Notes: generated by a model from the sequence alone, not told the origin. Shown: positions 1-7,812, numbered from the stretch's first letter. The stretch is DNA of 8,827 bases from an uncultured Bacteroidales bacterium (GCA_937891905.1 CALATT010000022.1:1-8827), one strand, 5' to 3'. Translations and numbers: made by a program.

Positions 1-20
1 AAATCGCTGCTGGGTTCTCA

Positions 21-65
21 CAAAAACACGCTTCGCTAACAAAAAAGCGCTCATTACATTCGCTT
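21..65 (-). terminator. Weak candidate terminator downstream of the envelope operon
   Basis: Read on the minus strand, AAGCG (65-61) can pair with CGCTT (49-45), followed by four more T (44-41). The same CGCTT can instead pair with a second AAGCG (33-29), which is followed by TGTTTTTG (28-21). Both stems are only 5 bp with 11-nt loops, so either would be weak. The position, about 130 bp beyond the last gene of the operon, and the two T runs are the reasons for listing it. It may be chance in an A/T-rich spacer. Confidence 0.25.
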
Positions 66-89
66 CAAAAACAATTACTAATTCCCAGC

Positions 90-199
90 CGCTTAACCGT
101 CTAACCGTTAATAACCGCATAACCGCTAATCCCCTAATCGCTAATCGTTAACTCATTAACTGCCTAACCGCTTAACCGCCTTGCGGATGTTAGATGTTA
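90..199 (-). repeat. Degenerate 7-10-nt tandem repeat array after the ABC exporter gene
   Basis: On the minus strand the spacer after the exporter gene begins with two exact copies of TAACATC (199-193 and 192-186). The first copy contains the TAA stop codon itself. After a short break, about eleven degenerate units of 7-10 nt follow between 180 and 90, each ending in RTTA: gcggtta, agcggtta, ggcagtta, atgagtta, acgatta, gcgatta, ggggatta, gcggtta, tgcggtta and so on. Copies are close in length but diverged, and there are no unique spacers between them. No open frame or RNA gene is recognisable in it. Its function, if any, is unknown. Confidence 0.75.
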
Positions 200-2053
200 G
201 CTTTGCATATCAACGAGTTTGGTGTAATAGCCATTGCGTGCGTATAATTCGTCATGGGTACCGCGTTCCACTATTTGTCCTTCGTGCATGACGCATATGA
301 GGTGGGCATGCTTGATGGTAGACAGACGGTGTGCAACGACGAGTGAAGTGCGCTCCTTCATTAGGTTTTCGAGTGCCTCTTGCACCAATCGTTCGGACTC
401 GGTATCTAATGCGGAAGTGGCTTCGTCCAAGATGAGTATAGGTGGATTTTTGAGTATCGCTCTGGCAATGCTCAATCTTTGTTTTTGTCCGCCAGACAAG
501 CGTGTTCCTCTATCTCCAATCACTGTCTCATAGCCATTCTCTGTTTGCATGATGAACTCATGTGCATTCGCCACTTTAGCGGCTTGTTCCACTGCTTCTT
601 GCCAACTCATGCCATTCGGTGCAGGAGATGAGAGATCCACACCGAAAGTGATATTATTATAGATTGTATCATTGAATAAAATAGGTTCTTGGGATACTAT
701 TCCCATCAATGCGCGCAAGTCGTAGGTACTGAAACGACGGATATCTACTCCATCTATTGTCACCGCTCCTTGCGTAGGGTCATAGAATCGCGGCAGCAGA
801 TCCGTCAGTGTGGTCTTACCACTTCCTGATTGTCCCACGAGCGCCACCGTTTGTCCTTTGGCAATAGTGAGTTGGATATCTCGGAGTACATCTCTATCTG
901 CTTGGTATGCAAAGGAGATGTTTTCAAATGTTATCTGGTGCTCAAAGACAGCCTTTTGTGGTTCGTTTGGTTCGTGTATATTGGATTGCGTATTGAGTAT
1001 CGCGTCGATACGCTCCAAGGATGCCATTCCTTTTCGAATACTATAGGAGGCTTTACTAAGATCCTTGGCGGGATTGATAATCGAATAGAAGATAACCAAA
1101 TAGTAGATGAATGTAGCAGCGTCAATCGTAGTATTCTCGTTAAGGATGAGTAGTCCGCCGAACCATAGTATAACAGCGATGAGTGCCGTACCGAGAAACT
1201 CCGAGAGTGGGTGCGCGAGGTAATAGCGTCTATTGATGCGATTGAATGTAGCGCGTGTAGCATTGATGAGTATTTCAAAGCGATTACGCAGTTTATTCTG
1301 CGCATTAAATCCCTTCACAACGCGTAGGCCCAATAATGTCTCATCCACAGATGATAGTATTTCTGCGTTCTGCTCTTGTCCTTTGCTGGAAGCTTTCTTG
1401 AGCGAGCGGCCTATGCGTCCTATAAAAAAGACCGCAATAGGCATCAAAAGAAGCACAAAGAGTGTGAGTTGCCAAGAAATACACAGGAGTGTGATGAGAT
1501 AGACGAGTATCATCACGGGGTTTTTGAATAGTATATCCAGTGCCGACATGATGGATGCTTCCACCTCGTTGACATCATTGGTCATGCGTGATATGACATC
1601 GCCTCGTCGTGCTTCGGTGAAATAGCCTATTGGGAGGGAGAGGATTTTATCGTATAGTGCTTTTCTTAGGTCGCGTAGCACACCTGTTCGTAGGGGCACC
1701 ATATGATAATTGGCAAGCCATGCCGTACCGCATTTGATACCTGTCATGATCACTAAAAAGAGTCCCACCATGAGTAGCACCACACTTGCGCCTCGTGTAG
1801 CTATCTGCTCGTTGAGTAGATAGTACATATTATTTCGGGCTGCTTCGATGAGTGCATCCACTCCGTGTACTTGCTGCATATCCACCCACTGCACCTCATT
1901 GGATGTTAGTCCGAAGAGGATATACAGCACGGGTATGATGGCAGCGAAGGAGAATAGTGATAGTATTGTGGAAGATAGGTTGAAGAGTATATTCCACACC
2001 ATTCTATTCTTGTATGGTGGTACAAAGCGTCGTATGAGTGCTATAATATTCAT
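197..2053 (-). CDS. msbA: MsbA-like ABC exporter, fused membrane and ATPase domains (probable lipid A/LPS flippase)
   Basis: A 618-residue half-transporter with the usual order of a type IV exporter: an N-terminal membrane domain (hydrophobic segments near 19-47, 88-112, 170-210 and 286-330), then a nucleotide-binding domain from about residue 370. All ATPase motifs are intact: Walker A GQSGSGKT (407-414, Lys413), signature LSGGQ (519-523), Walker B with Asp543 and catalytic Glu544, and H-loop His575. The periplasmic loop between the first two helices (about 48-87) looks long for MsbA. Its ATG overlaps the lpxK stop as ATGA, which suggests translational coupling. Linkage to lpxK, also seen in the E. 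coli msbA-lpxK operon, supports flipping of lipid A-core across the inner membrane. That substrate is inferred: homologous exporters moving other lipids, peptides or drugs share the same motifs. Inner membrane location is certain; the gene symbol is provisional. Confidence 0.85.
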   Translation of the reverse strand: MNIIALIRRFVPPYKNRMVWNILFNLSSTILSLFSFAAIIPVLYILFGLTSNEVQWVDMQQVHGVDALIEAARNNMYYLLNEQIATRGASVVLLMVGLFLVIMTGIKCGTAWLANYHMVPLRTGVLRDLRKALYDKILSLPIGYFTEARRGDVISRMTNDVNEVEASIMSALDILFKNPVMILVYLITLLCISWQLTLFVLLLMPIAVFFIGRIGRSLKKASSKGQEQNAEILSSVDETLLGLRVVKGFNAQNKLRNRFEILINATRATFNRINRRYYLAHPLSEFLGTALIAVILWFGGLLILNENTTIDAATFIYYLVIFYSIINPAKDLSKASYSIRKGMASLERIDAILNTQSNIHEPNEPQKAVFEHQITFENISFAYQADRDVLRDIQLTIAKGQTVALVGQSGSGKTTLTDLLPRFYDPTQGAVTIDGVDIRRFSTYDLRALMGIVSQEPILFNDTIYNNITFGVDLSSPAPNGMSWQEAVEQAAKVANAHEFIMQTENGYETVIGDRGTRLSGGQKQRLSIARAILKNPPILILDEATSALDTESERLVQEALENLMKERTSLVVAHRLSTIKHAHLICVMHEGQIVERGTHDELYARNGYYTKLVDMQS

Positions 2054-3063
2054 TTTTTGCGGTTGTTTTCTCGCACATAAGTGAGTATTTGCCTATCAAA
2101 AGCATTGCTATCTGTTCGGAATAGCACAGATGTAGGCAGTACGATTAGTTTCTTATTTGCTTTTTCCAGTTTTTGAGGTAATGTGGTTAGTGCCAATCGC
2201 TGCATATCTTTCTCTGTAGTGAGCACAAAATCCACATTTGCTGTTCGTTTCATTATAGCGTCCACATCCTTATCGTTGTATAAGTGATGGTCATTGTATG
2301 TCATCACTAATGCTTGTGGGTATTGTGTTCGCACATGATGGATGAGGTATTGTGGTTGTGCAATGCCGCATAGGACGAGAGGTACACCTTTTTGCTTGAT
2401 ATCAGGATATGCCATCGTGGTGAAATGCAACTGCTGGAAGACAGGCAGATGTAGTTTGTTATCCACCACGCGCATGTCTATGGGTTGCATCGTAGTGGGA
2501 CATTTGGTAACGACTATTGCGTCTGCTTTTTGTGCTCTGCTGGGCAGGTCTCTTAGAGATCCGTATGGCAGTAGATGGTCGTCAATATATAGATTATCGT
2601 AGGTAGATAGCAGTATATTGAGTCCACATTTGAGAGCACGGTGCTGATAGGCGTCATCCAAGACTACCACATCTATCTCTTTGATTTTCTGCTGCAGCAG
2701 TTGTATTCCTTTGGTTCTATTCTCGCATACAGCAACTGGCAGATTAGGGAATTTAGCATGTATCTGCATAGGTTCGTCCCCAATGGTTTTTGCCGTTGCT
2801 TTATTATCTGCGAGGATAAATCCTTTTGTTTTTCGCTTGTATCCTCTGGATAATACTGCCACTTTCCATCCGTGGTGTAGGAGGAGTTGTACAATATACT
2901 CCACATGTGGTGTTTTGCCTGTACCTCCGACGGACAAGTTTCCGACGCATATGGTAGGTAGTTTCACTTTGTGCGAAGGCAGTATATTGTGGTCGTAGAG
3001 CATATGCCTGATAGCGATTATCATAGCATATATCCACGAGATGGGTGCGAGCAGTATTTTCAT
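2050..3063 (-). CDS. lpxK: Tetraacyldisaccharide 4'-kinase (lipid A biosynthesis)
   Basis: The 337-residue product matches LpxK, which phosphorylates the 4' position of the tetraacyldisaccharide-1-phosphate lipid A precursor with ATP at the inner face of the inner membrane, forming lipid IVA. An N-terminal hydrophobic segment (about 3-22) fits membrane association. The family P-loop VGNLSVGGTGKTP is at 40-52, with Lys50 and Thr51 in the Walker A core. The family DDxxQH motif appears as DDAYQH (136-141). Length is normal for the family and the frame is unbroken. It begins 10 bp after the sppA stop and its TGA stop overlaps the exporter ATG by 4 bp. No Shine-Dalgarno sequence is visible, as is usual in this phylum. 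The function is the only reasonable reading; the finished lipid A structure in this organism cannot be deduced. Confidence 0.95.
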   Translation of the reverse strand: MKILLAPISWIYAMIIAIRHMLYDHNILPSHKVKLPTICVGNLSVGGTGKTPHVEYIVQLLLHHGWKVAVLSRGYKRKTKGFILADNKATAKTIGDEPMQIHAKFPNLPVAVCENRTKGIQLLQQKIKEIDVVVLDDAYQHRALKCGLNILLSTYDNLYIDDHLLPYGSLRDLPSRAQKADAIVVTKCPTTMQPIDMRVVDNKLHLPVFQQLHFTTMAYPDIKQKGVPLVLCGIAQPQYLIHHVRTQYPQALVMTYNDHHLYNDKDVDAIMKRTANVDFVLTTEKDMQRLALTTLPQKLEKANKKLIVLPTSVLFRTDSNAFDRQILTYVRENNRKK

Positions 3064-3073
3064 AGTGATAGTA

Positions 3074-4840
3074 TTATTGAATTATCACTTCGGGCGTGAG
3101 TGCCATGACGCGTGGTTGTGCTGCGAACTCGCGTATTTTATTCACCAACTGCTCTTCTGGTGTGGTGTTATCCAATTTCTTGAGCAATTCTTCTATTGGG
3201 TCTTTCACCTCTGGGTAGTAAGTAAGTTTATACGACTCGAGTGCTGCCAGTTCTACTGCTTTTGCAATCGCGTCGTCTATATTTCCTATCTCGTCCACGA
3301 GTTGCAGTTCTTTGGCTTTGGTGCCAAGCCATACTCGTCCTTCTCCTACGGATTTGATATATTCTTGTGATACGCCTCGTCCGTCTGCGCAGCGTGTAGT
3401 GAATAGTTCATATCCTCGTTCCACCATATTTTGCATGAGTTGTGTCTCTTCTGGAGTCATAGTTTTGTATGGTATATTGCTTTCCAATCCAGAGTGCTTA
3501 TTGGTGGTAATGCCATCGATATCTAATCCTATTTTCTCGCGCAGTTTGGCTATACTTGGAATGGTGCCGAAGATGCCTATCGAACCCGTGATGGTTGTTG
3601 GTTCGGCATAGATATAATCGGCTCCGCAAGAGATATAGTATCCTCCAGATGCGGCATAGTCGCCCATAGAAACAACCACTGGAATGCTATCTGCTTTCAC
3701 ATTCTCGATAGCGTGCCATATCTGTTCGCTGGCGTCGGCCGAACCGCCCGGACTATTAACGCGTAGAACGAGTGCTTTGATATTATCGTTCTTGAGTATT
3801 TTCTTGATAGTCTTCACCACCTCTTTTCCTACTATACCATCTCCAGTCTCGTCGGTGATAGCTCCGTCGAGGTATAGCACTGCTATCTCATCGGTAGCGA
3901 GGCTCTCAGTGCGTTTCACTTGTGCTAATTTGGTAGTAGTGAGGGTCTTATACTCTTTGGTGCCAGCATAGACACGGAGTAGCGAGTCCATATCTTGTGT
4001 ATAGACGATGGTATCCACCAATCCAGCTTGTAGTTGTGCCTGCGCGGATTGTAGGCCCATGTATTGGTCAGCGAGCGCATTGAGTTGGTCCACAGGTATA
4101 TTGCGTGCTTCGCTCACTTCTGCTTTGTATTCATCCCATATGCCATTCACATACTGCATTGTCTGCATACGGTCTTCAGGCGACATGGAGGTACGGAAGT
4201 ATGGTTCTACTGCCGATTTGAATGTACCCACTTTGATAATTTGCATTTCTACGCCTATTTTCTCGAATAGACGGGTGTAATACATTTTCTGTGCGGCGAG
4301 TCCGTTCCAACTAACGGAGCCAGTAGGGTCGAGGCAAATGCGGTCGGCCACGGAAGCCACATAATAGTTGGTTTGTCCGTATTGCTTTGCGGAAGCGATA
4401 ATCCATTTACCGCTCTGCTTAAAGTCAAGCAATGCGTCGCGTATTGCTTTGGCGCTGGCCGAACCCATAGACATTTCTGCTCCTTCCAACCATATACCTA
4501 ATATACGGTCGTCATTCTTAGCGAGGCGTATATTGGATAGTATTTGGTCAAGTCCTACAGTGCTTGTTGTTCCTCCCATTCCTGGCAACTCGCCATAGAA
4601 AGAGGAGAATGGGTCTTCTTCTTGTCCCTGCTCCACCAATACGCCATCCATCTTAAGTCGATAGATGGTATTATTTTCTAATGTAACCACTTTGGATGTA
4701 GCGAATGCGTCTCCCATGATCCATCCTAGTATTGCGCTGCATGCGAAATAGATAAGAAAGAATACGAGACATCCGCTTAGGCATCCCATTCTGCGACGAG
4801 GTTGTTGTTCGCCATTTGTTGTGCGTGAAAAAATGAACAT
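3074..4840 (-). CDS. sppA: Signal peptide peptidase SppA, long (67K) form
   Basis: A 588-residue serine protease of the long SppA type, with two tandem ClpP/crotonase-like domains as in E. coli SppA. The family uses a Ser-Lys dyad split between the halves to degrade signal peptides left in the membrane after export. The N-terminal-half lysine is Lys208 in KVGTFKSAVEP, and the C-terminal-half serine is Ser398 in AASGGYYIS; both are present. A basic stretch (PRRR, 14-17) precedes one hydrophobic helix (about 20-42), so the enzyme should be anchored in the inner membrane with its catalytic body in the periplasm. The chosen ATG gives this natural N terminus. It lies 13 bp after rnhB and 10 bp before lpxK, inside the operon. 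Length and motifs look normal; I see no sign of decay. Confidence 0.95.
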   Translation of the reverse strand: MFIFSRTTNGEQQPRRRMGCLSGCLVFFLIYFACSAILGWIMGDAFATSKVVTLENNTIYRLKMDGVLVEQGQEEDPFSSFYGELPGMGGTTSTVGLDQILSNIRLAKNDDRILGIWLEGAEMSMGSASAKAIRDALLDFKQSGKWIIASAKQYGQTNYYVASVADRICLDPTGSVSWNGLAAQKMYYTRLFEKIGVEMQIIKVGTFKSAVEPYFRTSMSPEDRMQTMQYVNGIWDEYKAEVSEARNIPVDQLNALADQYMGLQSAQAQLQAGLVDTIVYTQDMDSLLRVYAGTKEYKTLTTTKLAQVKRTESLATDEIAVLYLDGAITDETGDGIVGKEVVKTIKKILKNDNIKALVLRVNSPGGSADASEQIWHAIENVKADSIPVVVSMGDYAASGGYYISCGADYIYAEPTTITGSIGIFGTIPSIAKLREKIGLDIDGITTNKHSGLESNIPYKTMTPEETQLMQNMVERGYELFTTRCADGRGVSQEYIKSVGEGRVWLGTKAKELQLVDEIGNIDDAIAKAVELAALESYKLTYYPEVKDPIEELLKKLDNTTPEEQLVNKIREFAAQPRVMALTPEVIIQ

Positions 4841-4845
4841 AATAT

Positions 4846-4888
4846 TTTTGATTTTAGATTTTAGATTGTTGATTTTTGATTTTCAGAT
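4846..4888 (-). repeat. Heptanucleotide repeat across the rnhB stop codon
   Basis: In plus-strand order the region reads TTTTGAT, TTTAGAT, TTTAGAT, TGTTGAT, TTTTGAT, TTTCAGAT: five exact 7-nt units plus one of 8 nt, with no gaps. The array covers the last ten codons of rnhB, its TAA stop (4856-4854), and most of the 13-bp gap before sppA. Because the unit is 7 nt, successive copies are read in different frames, giving the tail LKIKNQQSKI. The unit differs from those of the arrays at 90-199 and 8629-8703. Confidence 0.85.
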
Positions 4889-5486
4889 TAAAACTCATTC
4901 GGTGGTAGGGTGTGGGTCCGTATTGCTTGAGCGCTGCGTAATGTGCGGCGGTGGGGTAACCTTTATTCTTATCCCATCCATACTGCGGATATTCTTCGTG
5001 CAGGCGTAACATATAGTCATCGCGATAGGTTTTAGCCAGCACGCTTGCGGCTGCGATGGACATATAGGTAGCGTCTCCATGCACCACAGTATGTGCAGGT
5101 ATCTCAAGCAGTTGTCCTTCGGGCACATAAGGGTGCCATTTATTGCCATCCACCAGTATATGCTGTGGCATAATGGTGAGTTGGTCCAAGGCGCGCTGCA
5201 TGCCTAAGATAGAGCATTGTAGTATATTTCGTTGGTCTATCTCCTGTGGCGTCACTTCTACGACTGCCCAGGCTAATGCATGCTGCTCGATGATAGGTCT
5301 CAGCGCCACTCGTTGGTGCTCGGTGAGTTGTTTAGAGTCATTGAGCCATGCGAACTCCGGTATGGCATTAATCGTCTCCGGGTCCAGTATGACGGCCGCA
5401 GCGAAGACGCCTCCTGCCAATGGTCCGCGCCCTGCCTCGTCGCAACCTGCTTCCATTATATTAGGTATCATATATGGCTTGAGCAT
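4854..5486 (-). CDS. rnhB: Ribonuclease HII
   Basis: A 210-residue RNase HII, which cuts RNA in RNA/DNA hybrids and nicks 5' of single ribonucleotides misincorporated in DNA. The N-terminal signature is GCDEAGRGPLAG (14-25), with catalytic Asp16 and Glu17 and the GRG motif (19-21) that senses the 2'-hydroxyl junction. NDSKQLT (49-55), LVDGN with Asp113, and SIAAASVLAKTYRD with Asp156 complete the four-acid metal site. In the usual KGD motif before the last helix, the lysine is histidine here (HGD, 136-138). Three in-frame ATGs lie before the signature; the first (5486) leaves a 12-bp gap from tamL and is preferred, though Met6 or Met11 could also serve. The C-terminal ten residues are encoded by a 7-nt repeat and are probably not conserved. 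Cytoplasmic; a housekeeping passenger in an envelope operon. Confidence 0.95.
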   Translation of the reverse strand: MLKPYMIPNIMEAGCDEAGRGPLAGGVFAAAVILDPETINAIPEFAWLNDSKQLTEHQRVALRPIIEQHALAWAVVEVTPQEIDQRNILQCSILGMQRALDQLTIMPQHILVDGNKWHPYVPEGQLLEIPAHTVVHGDATYMSIAAASVLAKTYRDDYMLRLHEEYPQYGWDKNKGYPTAAHYAALKQYGPTPYHRMSFNLKIKNQQSKI

Positions 5487-5498
5487 AGGTATTGTGAT

Positions 5499-7769
5499 TT
5501 AGAAAGGATGACCAATAGCGAAGTGGAATGTCATGTCCTCTTTCCAGTTAAGTCCGTTGGGTGCGGTGCGCCACTGTTTACCTTCGGCAATACGACTTGG
5601 GTCATGCAGTTTGACACCAAAGTCAATACGGAAGATGAGTATTGAGAGGTCAAAGCGTACGCCTACGCCGTAACTCCATGCTATTTGTTTGTAGAACTGG
5701 TCCCATTGGAATGCGCCGCCGGGTTGGTCCTCATACTCGCGGATAGTCCATATATTTCCTGCGTCAAGGAATGCAGCGAGTTCAAGGAACTTAACCACTT
5801 TATATCGGTATTCAAGGTTCACATCCAATCGTATATCTCCTGCTTGCAGGTCATATACCATCGAATTGCCTGTACCCTTGAAGGTACCTGGTCCCAATGT
5901 GCGTGCTTGCCATCCGCGTATGCCATTCGCTCCGCCACCGAAATAGCGTTTCTCAAACGGAATAGAGGCGGCATTGAGATAAGGTACTGCTACACCTATA
6001 CCGAGGTGTGTCACTAAGTGATGTGCGGGCGTGATAATGCCGTGGTAAGTAAGATTGACATCTCCCTTGGCGTACTGTGCAAATGGTATTTTCCATAGCA
6101 CATATGATCCATTCTCATCTTGTGGCAGGTTGGCCAATTTGCTCAATCCATATAGTGCGTTACCTGCTGTCTCCACCTTGAGTGCGAATTGCAGGTAGGA
6201 TTTATTCGGTAGTCTGGGGTTGTAGGACGAATAGGAACCCGTATAACTCCAATCGACGATGAAGTGATCCTCATAACTTGCTTTGAGCACGGAAGCATGA
6301 TCCATGAAGTCAGACTTAAATCGGTCGGATATCCATGGGAGGTAAATATAGTTGATATCAATAAGATTGAACTGATGGCTCCATTTGCTTCCTGCTTTGT
6401 GTGGCACGGTATAGGATAGACCTGCATTGGCGATAGTGCGTGTATATTCCTCGGGGCGCTGTTGGTAGTTGTATGCCACATTAATTTTCACTTGGGAGGG
6501 GAAAGTAAGTCCTGCCTCTGCTTTTGCTTCGATAGCGCGTCCTCCATTGGCTCGCCATTCGTAGGATGCTCTGGCGCCAAGAGAGAGCACTTCTGCTCCG
6601 CGGAAGATATCCTTATTACTGTATGTCAGTCCAGCAGCCACTCCCCAGTCGCCTGCGCTGTATGTGCCCTCCACTTCTGCTGAGATGGAATTGAGTCGTC
6701 CTCTGGAGACGGTGATAGAGCAGTCGAGCAGCGTATCGCAATCGGGTACGGGATTGAAAGATATATCCACATATTTGACGGGTGCGAGTGCATTCATTCG
6801 CGCGTAGGTACGCTCAACAGTCCATTCGGCATAGCGTTCACCAGGTTTGATACGACATGAACGCCTGAGCACGCGTTGGGATAAGAATCGATTACCGGTC
6901 CAACTATACTCATTGCCATACTTATCTATTTCTCTGCTGACGACAATGCTATCGGGCAGCATAGATGGGTCGTAGTCTATCTGGTAATGCACTTTGCGGA
7001 TAGAGAACTGCTTTTGCATGAGTTGCAGCGCGTTGCTATCCATCTGGAGCACATAGGGTGCGAGTTGCAATTTCACATCCACTTCGTGCGTCCCAAGTGC
7101 GCTATCGGCTATATACTCGAGCATCGTCTTATCGAAATAGAAATACCCCCTATTGCGCATGATGGTGGCGATGCGTTCTCGCTCTTGGTCAAGCGTGGCT
7201 GTGGAGAAGTTCTCGCCCGCTTTTATCTTGCATCCTTCTCCCTGCGCGATGGTACTGATGGCTTCGATAGGCACATCCACCTCGTACTGCCGCACTTTGT
7301 ATGGCTTATTGGCTGTGATGAGATAGGTGAGGTCCACTTTCTTTCGCTTAAACACCTTTTGCGTATCCACTTGTGCATGGAAATAACCCATGTTATTCAT
7401 CTGTTGCCGTAACTGCTGCATGCTTATTTGCGTCAGATAGTCGTCATAGATAACAGGCGCCTCGCCCATCTTGTGTGCGTTCTCAGCCAGTCGCTTATTA
7501 GCCTTGGTGGTAGTATCGGTAGGCGCAGTGCTGTATACCTGCAACTGCAACTTCCAAAAACCGAATATCTCTGTATTCTGTTTCTGGCGCAGATAATTGC
7601 TCATATTCGCAGTAGAGATTGATTTATCATCGGTGCATCTCACATGCGCCTTATTAAGAAGGTATTGTCCTTCGGGCACAAACTTCGTGGTGCTACACGC
7701 CGCCATTAGCATGGCTATACATAGCCACACTATTACCTCCAAATGATATGTACGCAGTATTCGCAACAT
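5499..7769 (-). CDS. tamL: TamL: lipid-anchored TamA/BamA-family outer membrane assembly protein
   Basis: A 756-residue Omp85-superfamily protein. The N terminus has Arg3 and Arg6, a hydrophobic core, and a lipobox LMAAC with Cys25, so signal peptidase II should lipidate it. The following STTKFVPEGQYLL is typical of the Bacteroidota lipoprotein variant of TamA. Residues about 30-370 fit periplasmic POTRA domains; about 380-756 is rich in alternating beta strands and forms the barrel. It has the conserved loop-6 motif as GGANGIRGW (612-620, Arg618) and ends in Phe, as expected of a BAM substrate. The family helps insert or move proteins or lipids at the outer membrane, with TamB as partner; no tamB lies in this window. 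The start is fixed by the signal peptide: later Met20 and Met22 leave no signal. It is the first gene of the five-gene operon. BamA itself is less likely because of the lipobox. Confidence 0.88.
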   Translation of the reverse strand: MLRILRTYHLEVIVWLCIAMLMAACSTTKFVPEGQYLLNKAHVRCTDDKSISTANMSNYLRQKQNTEIFGFWKLQLQVYSTAPTDTTTKANKRLAENAHKMGEAPVIYDDYLTQISMQQLRQQMNNMGYFHAQVDTQKVFKRKKVDLTYLITANKPYKVRQYEVDVPIEAISTIAQGEGCKIKAGENFSTATLDQERERIATIMRNRGYFYFDKTMLEYIADSALGTHEVDVKLQLAPYVLQMDSNALQLMQKQFSIRKVHYQIDYDPSMLPDSIVVSREIDKYGNEYSWTGNRFLSQRVLRRSCRIKPGERYAEWTVERTYARMNALAPVKYVDISFNPVPDCDTLLDCSITVSRGRLNSISAEVEGTYSAGDWGVAAGLTYSNKDIFRGAEVLSLGARASYEWRANGGRAIEAKAEAGLTFPSQVKINVAYNYQQRPEEYTRTIANAGLSYTVPHKAGSKWSHQFNLIDINYIYLPWISDRFKSDFMDHASVLKASYEDHFIVDWSYTGSYSSYNPRLPNKSYLQFALKVETAGNALYGLSKLANLPQDENGSYVLWKIPFAQYAKGDVNLTYHGIITPAHHLVTHLGIGVAVPYLNAASIPFEKRYFGGGANGIRGWQARTLGPGTFKGTGNSMVYDLQAGDIRLDVNLEYRYKVVKFLELAAFLDAGNIWTIREYEDQPGGAFQWDQFYKQIAWSYGVGVRFDLSILIFRIDFGVKLHDPSRIAEGKQWRTAPNGLNWKEDMTFHFAIGHPF

Positions 7770-7779
7770 AATTAGCCCA

Positions 7780-7810
7780 CAAAAGTACTCAAAAATTTTG
7801 ATATATCAAA
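7780..7810 (-). promoter_or_regulatory. Predicted Bacteroidota-type promoter for the tamL operon
   Basis: On the minus strand a -33 element TTTTG (7811-7807) is followed by exactly 19 bp and then the -7 element TACTTTTG (7787-7780), which matches TAnnTTTG in full. Transcription should start near 7775, only about six nucleotides before the tamL ATG (7769-7767), so the mRNA would be almost leaderless. The prediction rests on motif match and spacing only. Confidence 0.75.
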
Positions 7811-7812
7811 AT
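7795..7812. repeat. 18-bp perfect palindrome between divergent promoters
   Basis: ATTTTGATATATCAAAAT is identical to its reverse complement over all 18 bases. Each arm carries one -33 element: TTTTG at 7796-7800 for the plus-strand gene, and TTTTG read on the minus strand at 7811-7807 for tamL. It could be a dimeric regulator's operator overlapping both promoters, or only the result of two back-to-back -33 boxes in A/T-rich DNA. Confidence 0.7.

Noticed and set aside
2..151. Plus-strand frame open from position 2 to a stop at 149-151 (possible end of a gene entering from the left)
   Set aside because: The translation matches no family I recognise and its second half reads through the degenerate repeat array, which keeps frames open by chance.
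90..199. Telomere-like GGTTAG motifs or a CRISPR array
   Set aside because: Units are 7-10 nt, diverged and contiguous with no unique spacers, and no cas genes are present. The likeness to telomere repeats is accidental.
931..1305. 124-codon minus-strand frame inside the exporter gene
   Set aside because: It lies in another frame within the well-supported exporter CDS; no motif or initiation signal supports it.
6987..7412. 141-codon plus-strand open frame opposite tamL, and similar ones at 5280-5645 and 5143-5502
   Set aside because: They are antisense shadows of tamL and rnhB, whose motifs are intact; they carry no recognisable domain.
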